A DNA stretch of 57,013 nt from Pseudomonas fluorescens (GCF_002837185.1 NZ_KZ478020.1:1-57013), one strand, 5' to 3'; positions 43,812 through 52,300 are shown, counted from the stretch's first letter. A program made the numbers and translations. The notes: generated by a model from the sequence alone, not told the origin.

Positions 43812-44777
43812 CTACAAGGCCGCGTCGATTTTCCTGGCGGCGTCTTCGCTCACCCAGGCGTGCCAGACTTCAGGATGTTCCTTGAGGAAAATTTTCGCCA
43901 GCTTCGGCGACTCGATCCGTTCCTTGGCCATGCGGCCCAGGTTCTGGTTCAGCAGGTCGATGGGCAGGTTGACCTTTTCCAGCACGGCCACCAGTTCCGG
44001 CGCTTGCTCGTGGAAGGTCTTGGACAGGCCGACCTTGATGCTCACGCTTTTATCCACACCGGGCTTTTCTTCCAGCTTGACCAGGTCCACCTGGCCCATC
44101 AGCGGCGTCGGCGACCAGTAGTAGAACAGGATCGGCTCGCCGCGCTTGTAGCTCGAGAGTACCGCCGCATCCAGCGCCGGGCCGGTGCCTGGGCGGAAGT
44201 TGGTGTAGGTGCTTTCCAGGCCATAGCTCTTGAGCATTTCGCTGTTGTCCAGTTCGCAGGTCCAGCCGGCCGGGCAGTTGTAGAAGCGCCCCTTGGACGG
44301 TTCTTCCTGGTCCTTGAACACGGCGGCGTATTTGGCCAGGTCAGCGATGTTCTTCAGGTCCGGGGCCTTCGCTTCCAGCTTGCGCTTGGCGTCGCCTTCG
44401 ATCACATAACGCGGCACGTACCAGCCTTCAACCGCGCCAACCACCGGCGCGCCGACGCCGACGACCTTGCCGGCCTTCTCGGCCTTGTTCCAGACTTCGC
44501 TGCGGCCCACCCACTCCTCGGCAAACACCTGGATGTCGTTACTGCTCAGGGCGTTTTCCATGGTGATGGAGTTGCCCGGCAGGCTGTCGGTTTTGCAGTC
44601 GTAGCCTTTCTCCAGCACGGTTTGCAGGATGTCGGTGAGCAACATGCCGCTTTCCCAGTTCAGCCCGGCGAATTTCACCGGCTTGCCGGATTCGCACCAG
44701 CCGGCCGCCTGGGCACCGGCGCTTGCCAGCAAGCCCGCAGACAGCAACGTGGTCAGCAGGGTCTTATGCATTTTCAT
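43812..44777 (-). CDS. hutX: Periplasmic binding protein of the histidine ABC importer
   Basis: 321-aa OpuAC-type binding protein. Signal peptide MKMHKTLLTTLLSAGLLASAGAQAAG, cleavage likely after AQA. Mature segments FAGLNWESGMLLTDILQTVLEKG, DIQVFAEEWVGRSEVWNKA and LFYYWSPTPLMGQ form the ligand cleft. Four mature cysteines are visible, two in the CPAGWTCE loop, suggesting a disulphide. I start at 44777 with GGGAG about 9 bp upstream, not at the in-frame ATG two codons later. The family binds quaternary amines, but in hut loci the ligand is histidine. Confidence 0.92.
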   Translation of the reverse strand: MKMHKTLLTTLLSAGLLASAGAQAAGWCESGKPVKFAGLNWESGMLLTDILQTVLEKGYDCKTDSLPGNSITMENALSSNDIQVFAEEWVGRSEVWNKAEKAGKVVGVGAPVVGAVEGWYVPRYVIEGDAKRKLEAKAPDLKNIADLAKYAAVFKDQEEPSKGRFYNCPAGWTCELDNSEMLKSYGLESTYTNFRPGTGPALDAAVLSSYKRGEPILFYYWSPTPLMGQVDLVKLEEKPGVDKSVSIKVGLSKTFHEQAPELVAVLEKVNLPIDLLNQNLGRMAKERIESPKLAKIFLKEHPEVWHAWVSEDAARKIDAAL

Positions 44778-44845
44778 TATGTGACGCTCCCAATCATGAA
44801 ATGGATTACGGCAGTCAAAAGGCATCCTGCCTTGTCCACGTCCCG

Positions 44846-46291
44846 TCAGGCCTGCGCAGCCAGCCCGTCTGTTGTGAGTAAAGCGCCCTGCTCTTTCGGC
44901 AGGATCAGATGATCGGGCACCGTGCCGTGCCATTTTTTCGCACACACGTAATACACGGCTGCAGGCAGCACCAGGCCGATGATCCAGGAAACATCCACGC
45001 CCCCCAGCGCAGCCACCAGGGGCCCCGTGTAGAACTTGGTTGAGATGAACGGCAACTGCACCAGCACGCCGAACACATAGACGCTGATCCCCAACAGGTT
45101 CCAGCGACCGTAGCGACCGTTCGGGTCGGCCAGTGCCGGCACGTCGTAGCGTTCGCGGGTGATGCAGTAGTAATCCACCAGGTTGATCGCGCTCCACGGC
45201 GTGAAGAACGCCAACAGGAACAGGATGAACGACTTGAACGCACCGAGGAACGAGTGCTGGCCGAGCAATGCGATCAGGGTTGCCGTACCGACGATGACGA
45301 GCACGAACACCAGGCGCTGCAGACGCGTGACCTCCAGGCGGCCACGGAAACCGCTGATGATGGTCGCAATGCACATGAAGCTGCCGTAGGAGTTGAGCGT
45401 GGAGATGGTGACCTTGCCGAACGCGATGCTGAAGTACAGCAACGCCGCGGTGGCCCCCGTACCGCTCAAGCCAACGATGTAGGCCACTTCATGCCCGGCG
45501 AATTGGCCGTTGGACATGGCGGCCGCAAACACACCGAGCACCATCGCCACCTGTGCACCCATCACCGAGCCCGCGCCCGCGGCGAAGAAGGTTTTCACCG
45601 ATGACGTCTGGCTCGGCAGGTAACGCGAATAGTCCGCCACGTAGGGGCCGAAGGCGATCTGCCAGGAAGCCGCGAGCGACACGGCCAGCAGAAAACTGCT
45701 CCAGCTGAAGTGACGGATCTGCAGGAGCGCGCCAACATCGGTCTGGCTCATCAGGCGGCTGAACAGGTAGACAAAGGCAATCACGCCGATGACGCTGGCG
45801 ACACGCCCGATGAAATGGATCACCCGGTAACCGAGCACCGTGACCAGCACGATGACACTGGCGAAAATCAGGATGCCGACGCTGTCGCTGACCCCGAACA
45901 ACTGGCCCAGCGCCTGCCCCGACAGCACGGTGCCGGTGGCGGTGAAACCCAGGTACATCAGGCACACCAGCACGATCGGGATGGCCGCGCCATACACGCC
46001 GAACTGCACCCGGCTGGAGATCATCTGCGGCAAACCAAGCTTGGGCCCTTGCGCCGCATGCAACGCCATGACGCCGCCGCCGATCAGTTGACCGACCAGC
46101 AGGCCGATCAACGACCAGAACACATCACCGCCCAGCACCACGGCCAGGGCCCCGGTGACAATCGCGGTGATTTGCAGATTGGCGCCCATCCACAGGGTGA
46201 ACTGGCTCAATAGACGACCATGTCTTTCCGCTTCCGGGATGTAGTCGATCGAACGCCTTTCGATCAACGGGGTGGTGTCGTTCGCAGCCAT
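44846..46291 (-). CDS. NCS1-family permease, candidate urocanate carrier
   Basis: 481-aa transporter of the nucleobase:cation symporter-1 (CodB/cytosine permease) family, about twelve helices. Characteristic stretches are RRSIDYIPEAERHG at the N-terminus, LWMGANLQITAIVTGAL, and FGPYVADYSRYLPS in the middle. Start at 46291 (MAANDTTPLIERR); the frame extends into the REPIN upstream but without support. Being placed between hutU and hutX, it most likely imports a pathway compound. From memory, P. fluorescens has a dedicated urocanate transporter in this locus and this is the best candidate; cytosine or allantoin transport is the alternative. Confidence 0.85.
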   Translation of the reverse strand: MAANDTTPLIERRSIDYIPEAERHGRLLSQFTLWMGANLQITAIVTGALAVVLGGDVFWSLIGLLVGQLIGGGVMALHAAQGPKLGLPQMISSRVQFGVYGAAIPIVLVCLMYLGFTATGTVLSGQALGQLFGVSDSVGILIFASVIVLVTVLGYRVIHFIGRVASVIGVIAFVYLFSRLMSQTDVGALLQIRHFSWSSFLLAVSLAASWQIAFGPYVADYSRYLPSQTSSVKTFFAAGAGSVMGAQVAMVLGVFAAAMSNGQFAGHEVAYIVGLSGTGATAALLYFSIAFGKVTISTLNSYGSFMCIATIISGFRGRLEVTRLQRLVFVLVIVGTATLIALLGQHSFLGAFKSFILFLLAFFTPWSAINLVDYYCITRERYDVPALADPNGRYGRWNLLGISVYVFGVLVQLPFISTKFYTGPLVAALGGVDVSWIIGLVLPAAVYYVCAKKWHGTVPDHLILPKEQGALLTTDGLAAQA

Positions 46292-46335
46292 GTTGTTCAA
46301 CCTCTGATGGATTGTCTTGGGTTTGCCGCCGATCC

Positions 46336-46443
46336 AATGTGGGAGGGGGCTTGCCCCCGATAGCAGTGGTTCAGTCACCTGACCTGCTGGCTGATACATT
46401 GCCATCGGGGGCAAGTCGAATCGTCGCACCGCCCCTCCCACAT
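46336..46443. repeat. REPIN whose right copy carries a 16-bp insertion
   Basis: The left copy is canonical. The right copy reads ATCGGGGGCAAG, then TCGAATCGTCGCACCG (46416–46431), then CCCCTCCCACAT. The inserted segment interrupts the palindrome exactly at its centre-right junction. It lies between hutU and the NCS1 permease. Confidence 0.88.
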
Positions 46444-46446
46444 GGG

Positions 46447-48132
46447 TTACTTGATCATCGGCAGATTCAGGCCCTGTTCCTTGGCGCAATCGATAGCGAT
46501 CTGGTAACCCGCATCCGCGTGACGCATCACCCCGGTCGCCGGGTCGTTATGCAGCACGCGCGCAATGCGTTCGGCCGCTTCGTCGGTACCGTCACACACG
46601 ATCACCATGCCAGAGTGCTGCGAGAAGCCCATGCCGACGCCGCCGCCGTGATGCAACGAAACCCAGGTCGCGCCACTGGCGGTGTTGAGCAAGGCGTTGA
46701 GCAGCGGCCAGTCGGACACGGCGTCGGAACCGTCCTGCATGGATTCGGTTTCGCGGTTCGGGCTGGCGACCGAGCCGGAGTCGAGGTGGTCGCGGCCGAT
46801 CACGACCGGTGCCGACAATTCGCCGCTGCGCACCATTTCGTTGAAGGCCAGGCCCAGCTTGGCGCGCTGGCCCAGGCCCACCCAGCAGATACGCGCCGGC
46901 AGGCCCTGGAAGCTGATGCGCTCGCGCGCCATGTCCAGCCAGTTGTGCAGGTGGGCGTCGTCGGGGATCAGCTCTTTGACTTTGGCGTCGGTCTTGTAGA
47001 TGTCCTGCGGGTCACCGGACAGCGCCGCCCAGCGGAACGGGCCGATGCCACGGCAGAACAGCGGGCGGATGTAGGCCGGTACGAAACCCGGGAAGTCGAA
47101 GGCGTTTTCCACGCCCTCTTCCTGGGCCATCTGGCGGATGTTATTGCCGTAGTCGAACGTCGGGATGCCCTGCTTCTGGAACTCAAGCATGGCTTTGACG
47201 TGCACGGCCATCGACTGCTTGGCGGCCTTGATCACGGCGGCGGGCTCGGTCTTGGCGCGGGCGCGGTATTCGTCCCAGGTCCAGCCGGCCGGCAGGTAGC
47301 CGTTGAGCGGGTCGTGGGCGCTGGTCTGGTCGGTGACCATGTCCGGGCGCACGCCACGCTTGACCAGTTCCGGCAGGATTTCGGCGGCGTTGCCCAGCAG
47401 GGCGATGGAGATGGCTTTGCCTTCCTGGGTGTACTTGGCGATGCGCGCCAGGGCGTCGTCGAGGTCGGTGGCTTGCTCGTCGACATAGCGGCTGTTCAAG
47501 CGGAAATCGATGCTGACCTGCTGGCACTCGATGTTCAGCGAGCAGGCGCCGGCCAGGGTCGCGGCCAGCGGTTGTGCGCCACCCATGCCGCCCAGACCGG
47601 CGGTAAGCACCCAACGGCCCTTGAGATTCGAGTCGTAATGCTGGCGACCGGCTTCGACGAAGGTTTCGTAGGTGCCCTGGACGATGCCCTGGCTGCCGAT
47701 ATAGATCCAGCTGCCGGCGGTCATCTGGCCGTACATGGCCAGGCCCTTGGCATCCAGTTCGTTGAAGTGTTCCCAACTGGCCCAGTGCGGCACCAGGTTG
47801 GAGTTGGCGATCAACACGCGTGGGGCGTTGCTGTGGGTCTTGAACACGCCGACCGGCTTACCGGATTGCACCAGCAGGGTTTCGTCATCGTTCAGATGGG
47901 TGAGGCTCTCGACGATCTGGTCGTAGCACTCCCAGTTGCGCGCCGCGCGACCGATACCGCCGTATACCACCAGTTCCTTGGGGTTCTCGGCCACTTGCGG
48001 GTCGAGGTTGTTCATCAACATGCGCAGCGGCGCTTCGGTCAGCCAGCTTTTGGCGGTGAGCGTGTTACCGCGGGCGGCGCGGATTTCGACGTCACGGTAT
48101 TTTGTAGGCCTTGCTTTCGAAAAATCGGTCAC
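46447..48132 (-). CDS. hutU: Urocanate hydratase
   Basis: 561-aa NAD-dependent enzyme that hydrates urocanate to 4-imidazolone-5-propionate, the second hut step. Family marks: LTEAPLRMLMNNLDPQVAE near residue 30, GGIGRAARNW, the NAD-binding GLGGMGGAQP, and the C-terminal GGGVGMGFSQHSGMV and the Cys-containing FCRGIGPFRWAALSG. The start is GTG (VTDFSKARPTKYRD) with GAGGAGT 8 bp upstream; the ORF extends further into the promoter region but that part is not family sequence. First gene of the long hut operon, with a sigma-54-type promoter in front. Confidence 0.97.
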   Translation of the reverse strand: MTDFSKARPTKYRDVEIRAARGNTLTAKSWLTEAPLRMLMNNLDPQVAENPKELVVYGGIGRAARNWECYDQIVESLTHLNDDETLLVQSGKPVGVFKTHSNAPRVLIANSNLVPHWASWEHFNELDAKGLAMYGQMTAGSWIYIGSQGIVQGTYETFVEAGRQHYDSNLKGRWVLTAGLGGMGGAQPLAATLAGACSLNIECQQVSIDFRLNSRYVDEQATDLDDALARIAKYTQEGKAISIALLGNAAEILPELVKRGVRPDMVTDQTSAHDPLNGYLPAGWTWDEYRARAKTEPAAVIKAAKQSMAVHVKAMLEFQKQGIPTFDYGNNIRQMAQEEGVENAFDFPGFVPAYIRPLFCRGIGPFRWAALSGDPQDIYKTDAKVKELIPDDAHLHNWLDMARERISFQGLPARICWVGLGQRAKLGLAFNEMVRSGELSAPVVIGRDHLDSGSVASPNRETESMQDGSDAVSDWPLLNALLNTASGATWVSLHHGGGVGMGFSQHSGMVIVCDGTDEAAERIARVLHNDPATGVMRHADAGYQIAIDCAKEQGLNLPMIK

Positions 48133-48202
48133 AACTGGACTCCTCGGCGATCGATGCGCGGACTTGGACGGTGCGAAGAAGAGTCTTACGCACACACCTT
48201 TA

Positions 48203-48216
48203 CTTGTATGTACAAG
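48203..48216. promoter_or_regulatory. HutC-type operator at hutU
   Basis: A 14-bp near-perfect palindrome CTTGTATGTACAAG, matching the TGTATATACA core bound by HutC repressors. It lies just downstream of the −12 element and should cover the transcription start, so bound HutC would block hutU transcription until urocanate is present. Confidence 0.75.
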
Positions 48217-48220
48217 CATA

Positions 48221-48236
48221 TGCAATCGAGCGGCCA
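48221..48236 (-). promoter_or_regulatory. Sigma-54 promoter of hutU
   Basis: On the − strand TGGCCGCTCGATTGCA fits the −24/−12 consensus (TGGCAC-N5-TTGCA) with GG and GC exactly 10 bp apart. It is about 88 bp before the hutU GTG. A sigma-54 promoter driven by the CbrB activator is the established mode for hut in P. fluorescens, so the finding agrees with known regulation. Confidence 0.78.
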
Positions 48237-48388
48237 ACTTTCCGGGAGAGGGGCTTGGATTTTTTTGCACAGCGCGTGGGAGCCTTGGAAATTAAGGCTT
48301 CCAGGCTTGATGAAATTTCTTACAGAGGAATTTACGACGGGGGAAAGGTAGTCACGACAGCATGACTTTGCGTCACGCTGGGGCATTC

Positions 48389-48395
48389 GGTAACA
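48389..48395 (-). promoter_or_regulatory. Possible CbrB half-site upstream of hutU
   Basis: TGTTACC on the − strand matches one arm of the TGTTAC/GTAACA inverted sequence reported for CbrB-activated promoters, about 155 bp upstream of the −24 element. The second arm is not clear, so this is tentative. Confidence 0.35.
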
Positions 48396-48442
48396 AATTG
48401 GTGCACGAGCTGGAAACAGATCTTTTAAACAACACCGAACCA

Positions 48443-48534
48443 AATGTGGGAGGGGGCTTGCCCCCGATTGCAGAGTGTCAGCCACCAGATCTTTGGCTGA
48501 TACACCGCTATCGGGGGCAAGCCCCCTCCCACAT
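48443..48534. repeat. REPIN between hutU promoter and hutD
   Basis: Two canonical inverted REPs. The spacer contains GTGTCAGCCA and TGGCTGATACA, which can pair, extending the hairpin. It lies just downstream of hutD, in the gap before the hutU promoter region. Confidence 0.9.
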
Positions 48535-48536
48535 TT

Positions 48537-49097
48537 TTAACCGCGCTGTGTCAGTTCGATCAGGCAGCAGCGACCACTGACCGAGATATCCAGCAAGCCG
48601 GTGTTACCGTCTACTTGCAGGCAATCGTGATGGCCGAGCTTCTCGCCCAGCACGGTCACTTCATCCGCCACGCTGAACACCAGCACCGTCCGGGCCGTGC
48701 TGAAAAAGCGCTGCACGCCATCCACCCACTGCAAGCGCGCATGGTAACGCTCGGGCGAGTAGATCAGGTTGAAATCGCGAATCGGCCCGGTGATCAGGCG
48801 GCACGACACCTGGCTGTCACCGGCAAAGGCGAACGGCTGCAGCGGTAACAGACCACGCTGTTCCTCACCGTCGACGGTCAACACCATGCCCGCGCCCTTG
48901 ATCACCGTAATCACGCGCTGGTAGCCGGCGAAGGTGGAGAAACCGCCTGACTCGGCAATATCGGCAATCGACAGGCGCCAGCCGAAACCATCCAGGCCGG
49001 TGCCCGCGTCGCGGGTGATTTCTTCGGTACTGCCGCCGCCGTTCTTCCACGGCATGCGCACGTAGTCGGCGGCGCGCCAGACGTTGACTGAACTCAT
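48537..49097 (-). CDS. hutD: HutD family protein
   Basis: 186-aa bicupin-like protein of the HutD/Ves family. Recognisable stretches are MPWKNGGGSTEEITR near the N-terminus, FGWRLSIADIAESGGFSTFAGY, and FNLIYSPERYHA. No clear metal-binding cupin histidine set is visible. Family members have been proposed to set an upper limit on hut activity in P. fluorescens, but the biochemical action is unknown. Start ATG at 49097 overlaps the hutC stop (ATGA), making a hutCD operon. Confidence 0.92.
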   Translation of the reverse strand: MSSVNVWRAADYVRMPWKNGGGSTEEITRDAGTGLDGFGWRLSIADIAESGGFSTFAGYQRVITVIKGAGMVLTVDGEEQRGLLPLQPFAFAGDSQVSCRLITGPIRDFNLIYSPERYHARLQWVDGVQRFFSTARTVLVFSVADEVTVLGEKLGHHDCLQVDGNTGLLDISVSGRCCLIELTQRG

Positions 49098-49843
49098 TTG
49101 CTGAAGCGTCCTTCGAGGCTGTGGCGGGAACCGGGGTGAATCAAGCGCGCAGCCGTGACCGGCTGGCGGCCGGACCAGGTGCGCCGGCGAATCAACAGGC
49201 AGGGCTCGCTCGGCTCGATCTGCAGCAGCTTGCATTCGGCAGCATCGGCGAGGATCGCTTCAACCACGTGCTCGCCCTCGGTCAGCGGTGCGACCTGGTT
49301 GAGGTAGGCGTAGGGCGTTTGCTGGGTGAAATCCTGCTGCAAGTATTCCGGGGCGACCAGGGCGTTGACGAAACGGTCTTCGATTTGCACCGGGATGTCA
49401 TTTTCGAAATGCACGATCAACGAATGAAACACCCGCCCGCCTTCGCGCATTTCCAGAGCGACGGCACGTTCGGAACCTGCCGCTTCCTCGCCCAGGGTGA
49501 TGACTTGGCACGCATGGCGATGGCCCCTGGAGGCGATCTCATCGGCAATGTTGTGCACTTCAAACAGCGCCGACTGACTCTTGGGCTCGGCGACGAACGT
49601 ACCCACACCCTGCATGCGCACCAGCAACCCTTCGGCCGTCAGCTCGCGCAACGCGCGGTTGATGGTCATGCGGCTGAAGCCCAGTTGGCTGACCAGCTCG
49701 CTCTCCGACGGCACGCGATAATGGGGCGGCCAGTTGCCGCTGAGGATCTGCTGGCTGATCATCTGTTTGACGCGGGCATACAAGGGCGCCGGACTTTCGT
49801 CCATGTGGGCAGCCAGCGAGGAGTTGGCGGGCGGAGTCGGCAC
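49094..49843 (-). CDS. hutC: Histidine utilisation repressor HutC
   Basis: 249-aa GntR-family repressor of the HutC subfamily. The N-terminal winged helix covers about residues 18–85 (LYARVKQMISQQILSG, RVPSESELVSQLGFSRMTINRALREL, GVGTFVAE). The C-terminal UTRA domain (about 100–240) binds urocanate, the inducer. I choose the GTG (VPTPPANSS) with AAGGA 6 bp upstream; an ATG ten codons upstream is possible. It regulates the divergent hutF and the hutU operon, and operator-like palindromes are seen at both. Confidence 0.93.
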   Translation of the reverse strand: MPTPPANSSLAAHMDESPAPLYARVKQMISQQILSGNWPPHYRVPSESELVSQLGFSRMTINRALRELTAEGLLVRMQGVGTFVAEPKSQSALFEVHNIADEIASRGHRHACQVITLGEEAAGSERAVALEMREGGRVFHSLIVHFENDIPVQIEDRFVNALVAPEYLQQDFTQQTPYAYLNQVAPLTEGEHVVEAILADAAECKLLQIEPSEPCLLIRRRTWSGRQPVTAARLIHPGSRHSLEGRFSK

Positions 49844-49906
49844 AGGGAATCCTTGCAGGAGGAAAAGATGCATAGATTGCCGGAGTTTACCGAGCAGGCA
49901 AACGTC

Positions 49907-49922
49907 TGTATATGTATATACA
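49907..49922. promoter_or_regulatory. HutC operator between hutC and hutF
   Basis: The 16-bp stretch TGTATATGTATATACA contains the perfect 10-bp palindrome TGTATATACA (49913–49922) and an overlapping second TGTATA half. Its place 30 bp from the hutF ATG and about 64 bp from the hutC GTG suggests one site controls both promoters. Confidence 0.75.
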
Positions 49923-49951
49923 AATAAACACACGACCGGGGTGACTTGATC

Positions 49952-51316
49952 ATGTCCGCATTTTTTGCCGAACGCGCGCTGCTGCCTGATGGATGGGCCA
50001 ATGATGTACGTCTTGAAATCAGCGCCGATGGCCGGCTGACGAAGGTAGAGGCCAATGCCACGGCAGACGGCGCCGAGCGGCTGAGGGGCCCGGTACTGGC
50101 CGGCATGCCGAACCTGCATTCCCACGCCTTCCAGCGCGCCATGGCGGGCCTGGCCGAAGTGGCAGGCAATCCGAACGACAGTTTCTGGACCTGGCGCGAC
50201 CTGATGTACCGCATGGTCGGCAAAATCAGCCCGGACCAGTTGCAGGTCATCGCCCGCCAGCTGTACATCGAAATGCTCAAGGCCGGCTACACCTCGGTGG
50301 CCGAGTTTCACTATGTACACCACGACGCCAGCGGCCAGCCCTATGCCGACCGCACAGAGCTGTCGCGCCAGATCAGCCAGGCAGCCGCCAGCAGCGGGAT
50401 CGGCTTGACGCTGCTGCCGGTGCTTTATACGCATTCGGGGTTCGGTGGCCAGGCCCCCAGTGACGGGCAGCGCCGGTTTATCAACAGCACCGAACACTAC
50501 CTGGATTTGCAGGCGCGCTTGCAGCCGATACTCGCTGCACAACCAGCGCAGCAGCTGGGCCTGTGTTTCCACTCCCTGCGGGCAGTCACGCCCGAGCAGA
50601 TCAAGCAAGTGCTGGCCGCCAGCGACAAGGCTTGTCCAGTGCACATCCACATTGCCGAACAGCAGAAGGAAGTCGACGACTGCCTGGCCTGGAGCGGCAA
50701 ACGCCCGCTGCAGTGGCTGTATGACCATGTCGACGTGAATGAACGCTGGTGCCTGGTGCATGCCACGCACGCCGACCCCGACGAAGTGACGCGTATGGCC
50801 AGGAGTCGGGCGATTGCCGGTTTGTGCCTGACCACCGAAGCCAACCTGGGCGATGGCATTTTCCCGGCCGTGGATTTCCTCGCCCAGGGTGGGCGCATGG
50901 GTATCGGCTCCGACAGCCATGTGTCACTGAGCGTGGTGGAAGAATTGCGTTGGCTGGAATACGGCCAGCGTTTGCGCGATCAGCGGCGCAACCGTCTGTA
51001 TCGCGACAACCAGCCGATGGTGGGCCGCACGCTGTTCGATGCGGCACTGGACGGTGGTGCACAAGCGCTGGGGCAGCCGATTGGCCGCCTGGAAGTGGGC
51101 AAGCGTGCGGACTGGATCGTGCTGGACGGTAACGATCCGTACATGGCCACGGCCAGTGAGGACGGGATTCTCAATCGCTGGCTGTTTGCCGGTGGTGATC
51201 GGCAAGTGCGCGATGTACTGGTCAACGGCCAGTGGGTGGTGCGTGATGGGCATCACGCTGGCGAAGAAGACAGCAGCCGGGCGTTCACTCAGGTCTTGAA
51301 GGATTTGTTGAGCTGA
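49952..51316 (+). CDS. hutF: Formimidoylglutamate deiminase
   Basis: 454-aa amidohydrolase that converts N-formimino-L-glutamate to N-formylglutamate and ammonia, the step that commits the cell to the five-step route together with HutG. The metal-binding LHSHAFQRAMAG motif is near residue 56. VHIHIAEQQKEVDD, WCLVHATHADPDEV and IGSDSHVSLS carry the remaining ligands. Start is the ATG at 49952; a TTG two codons upstream is less likely. Transcribed divergently from hutCD, sharing a control region with an operator palindrome. Confidence 0.96.
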   Translation: MSAFFAERALLPDGWANDVRLEISADGRLTKVEANATADGAERLRGPVLAGMPNLHSHAFQRAMAGLAEVAGNPNDSFWTWRDLMYRMVGKISPDQLQVIARQLYIEMLKAGYTSVAEFHYVHHDASGQPYADRTELSRQISQAAASSGIGLTLLPVLYTHSGFGGQAPSDGQRRFINSTEHYLDLQARLQPILAAQPAQQLGLCFHSLRAVTPEQIKQVLAASDKACPVHIHIAEQQKEVDDCLAWSGKRPLQWLYDHVDVNERWCLVHATHADPDEVTRMARSRAIAGLCLTTEANLGDGIFPAVDFLAQGGRMGIGSDSHVSLSVVEELRWLEYGQRLRDQRRNRLYRDNQPMVGRTLFDAALDGGAQALGQPIGRLEVGKRADWIVLDGNDPYMATASEDGILNRWLFAGGDRQVRDVLVNGQWVVRDGHHAGEEDSSRAFTQVLKDLLS

Positions 51317-51332
51317 CAAGCGACACATAACA

Positions 51333-51424
51333 AATGTGGGAGGGGGCTTGCCCCCGATTGCTGTGTGTCAGCCAGCTCATCTGATACTGACACACCGCTA
51401 TCGGGGGCAAGCCCCCTCCCACAT
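51333..51424. repeat. REPIN after hutF
   Basis: Two canonical inverted REPs with a spacer containing TGTGTCAGCC and CTGACACACC, largely complementary, so the pair can form one long hairpin. It lies between the convergent hutF and lipocalin genes. Confidence 0.9.
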
Positions 51425-51445
51425 TTTGATTTGTGTGATCCCGGG

Positions 51446-52015
51446 TTACTGCGACGTCTTCGCCATCTGCTTGTCCGACGTACGCCAGATCAACCGCGTA
51501 GTGTCATACCCCTGCTGCCGCGCCCTGCTCAGCAGGTCTTCACGGGTTTCGGCGCTTACCGTCGGCGTACGCGACAGGATCCACATATAACGCCGGCTCG
51601 GGCTGCCGACGATGGCGGTCTTGTAGTCATCGCTGACATACAGCACCCAGTAATCGCCCTTGGCGACGCCGGGCAGTAACGAGGTAAACCAGTTGTCGAA
51701 TTCCACCCAGAGCTTGTCGGTCTTGCCCGGCACCTGCGGCGTGGCCGTGCCTTTGGCTTCCTGCCATGTCCATTCAGGCGTCAGGCAGCGGTTGAACACC
51801 GACATGTCGCCATCGGGCAGCAAGGTGTAGCGCGCTTCGGACTGCGCACAGTTGCGCTGGAAGTACATCGGCAAGCGGGCCAGCTCATACCAGGTGCCCT
51901 GGTAACGCTTGAGGTTGACGTGACTCGCGGTCTTGGGTTGCAGATCATCGCCAGAATGGCTGGCACAGCCCGCCAAAAACAGGCTGGCGCAAAGGAACAC
52001 AACAAAACGCATCAT
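51446..52015 (-). CDS. blc: Outer-membrane lipocalin lipoprotein (Blc-type)
   Basis: 189-aa lipoprotein. Signal sequence with lipobox LAGC (acylated Cys at residue 17), then the lipocalin signature GTWYELARLPMYFQRNC near residues 40–56 and the last-strand YWVLYVSDDYKTAIVGSPSRRYMWILSRTP. Residues after Cys are SHS, so Lol sorting to the outer membrane is expected. Bacterial lipocalins bind lysophospholipids and help cells in envelope stress. It is followed upstream by another small lipoprotein with a 30-bp gap, so they may form an operon. Confidence 0.93.
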   Translation of the reverse strand: MMRFVVFLCASLFLAGCASHSGDDLQPKTASHVNLKRYQGTWYELARLPMYFQRNCAQSEARYTLLPDGDMSVFNRCLTPEWTWQEAKGTATPQVPGKTDKLWVEFDNWFTSLLPGVAKGDYWVLYVSDDYKTAIVGSPSRRYMWILSRTPTVSAETREDLLSRARQQGYDTTRLIWRTSDKQMAKTSQ

Positions 52016-52045
52016 TCTTCTTCTCCCGCAGGCTCGCGCCCCGGT

Positions 52046-52300
52046 TTACTTCAGGCCTTGCCCGGAAAACATCAGAACCTTGTCACCGGCATACTGCACG
52101 CTGATAAAGCTGTTTTTATCGCCCCAGGTGCAACTGGACATGCCCAGTGCGCCGGAACAATCGGTCGGCTTGCCCAGCAACGACTCCACCTCGGCCTTGG
52201 CCATGCCAGCCGACAGCTTCTGGTAATTTTCCTGGTTGACCTTGCTGCAAGCGGCTAGCAGCACGCAAAAAGCCAGCAGGGCGAGACGGCGTAAAGACAT
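52046..52300 (-). CDS. Small lipoprotein with BamE/SmpA-like fold
   Basis: 84-aa lipoprotein with lipobox LAAC (Cys18) after a short signal peptide MSLRRLALLAFCVLLAA. The mature part NQENYQKLSAGMAKAEVESLLG has the G-M-x-x-x-E-V-x-x-x-L-G motif of BamE/DUF3862-type small domains, and later GMSSCTWGDKNSFISVQY. Two further Cys may form a disulphide. Function unknown; it lies next to the blc gene on the same strand. Confidence 0.82.
   Translation of the reverse strand: MSLRRLALLAFCVLLAACSKVNQENYQKLSAGMAKAEVESLLGKPTDCSGALGMSSCTWGDKNSFISVQYAGDKVLMFSGQGLK

Noticed and set aside
44778..45374. N-terminal extension of hutX (the frame is open about 200 codons upstream)
   Set aside because: The extension overlaps the NCS1 permease in antisense sense, has no signal features, and a good signal peptide begins at 44777.
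49844..50920. N-terminal extension of hutC to about 600 codons
   Set aside because: It runs through the divergent promoter and antisense over hutF; the GntR domain starts close to the chosen GTG.
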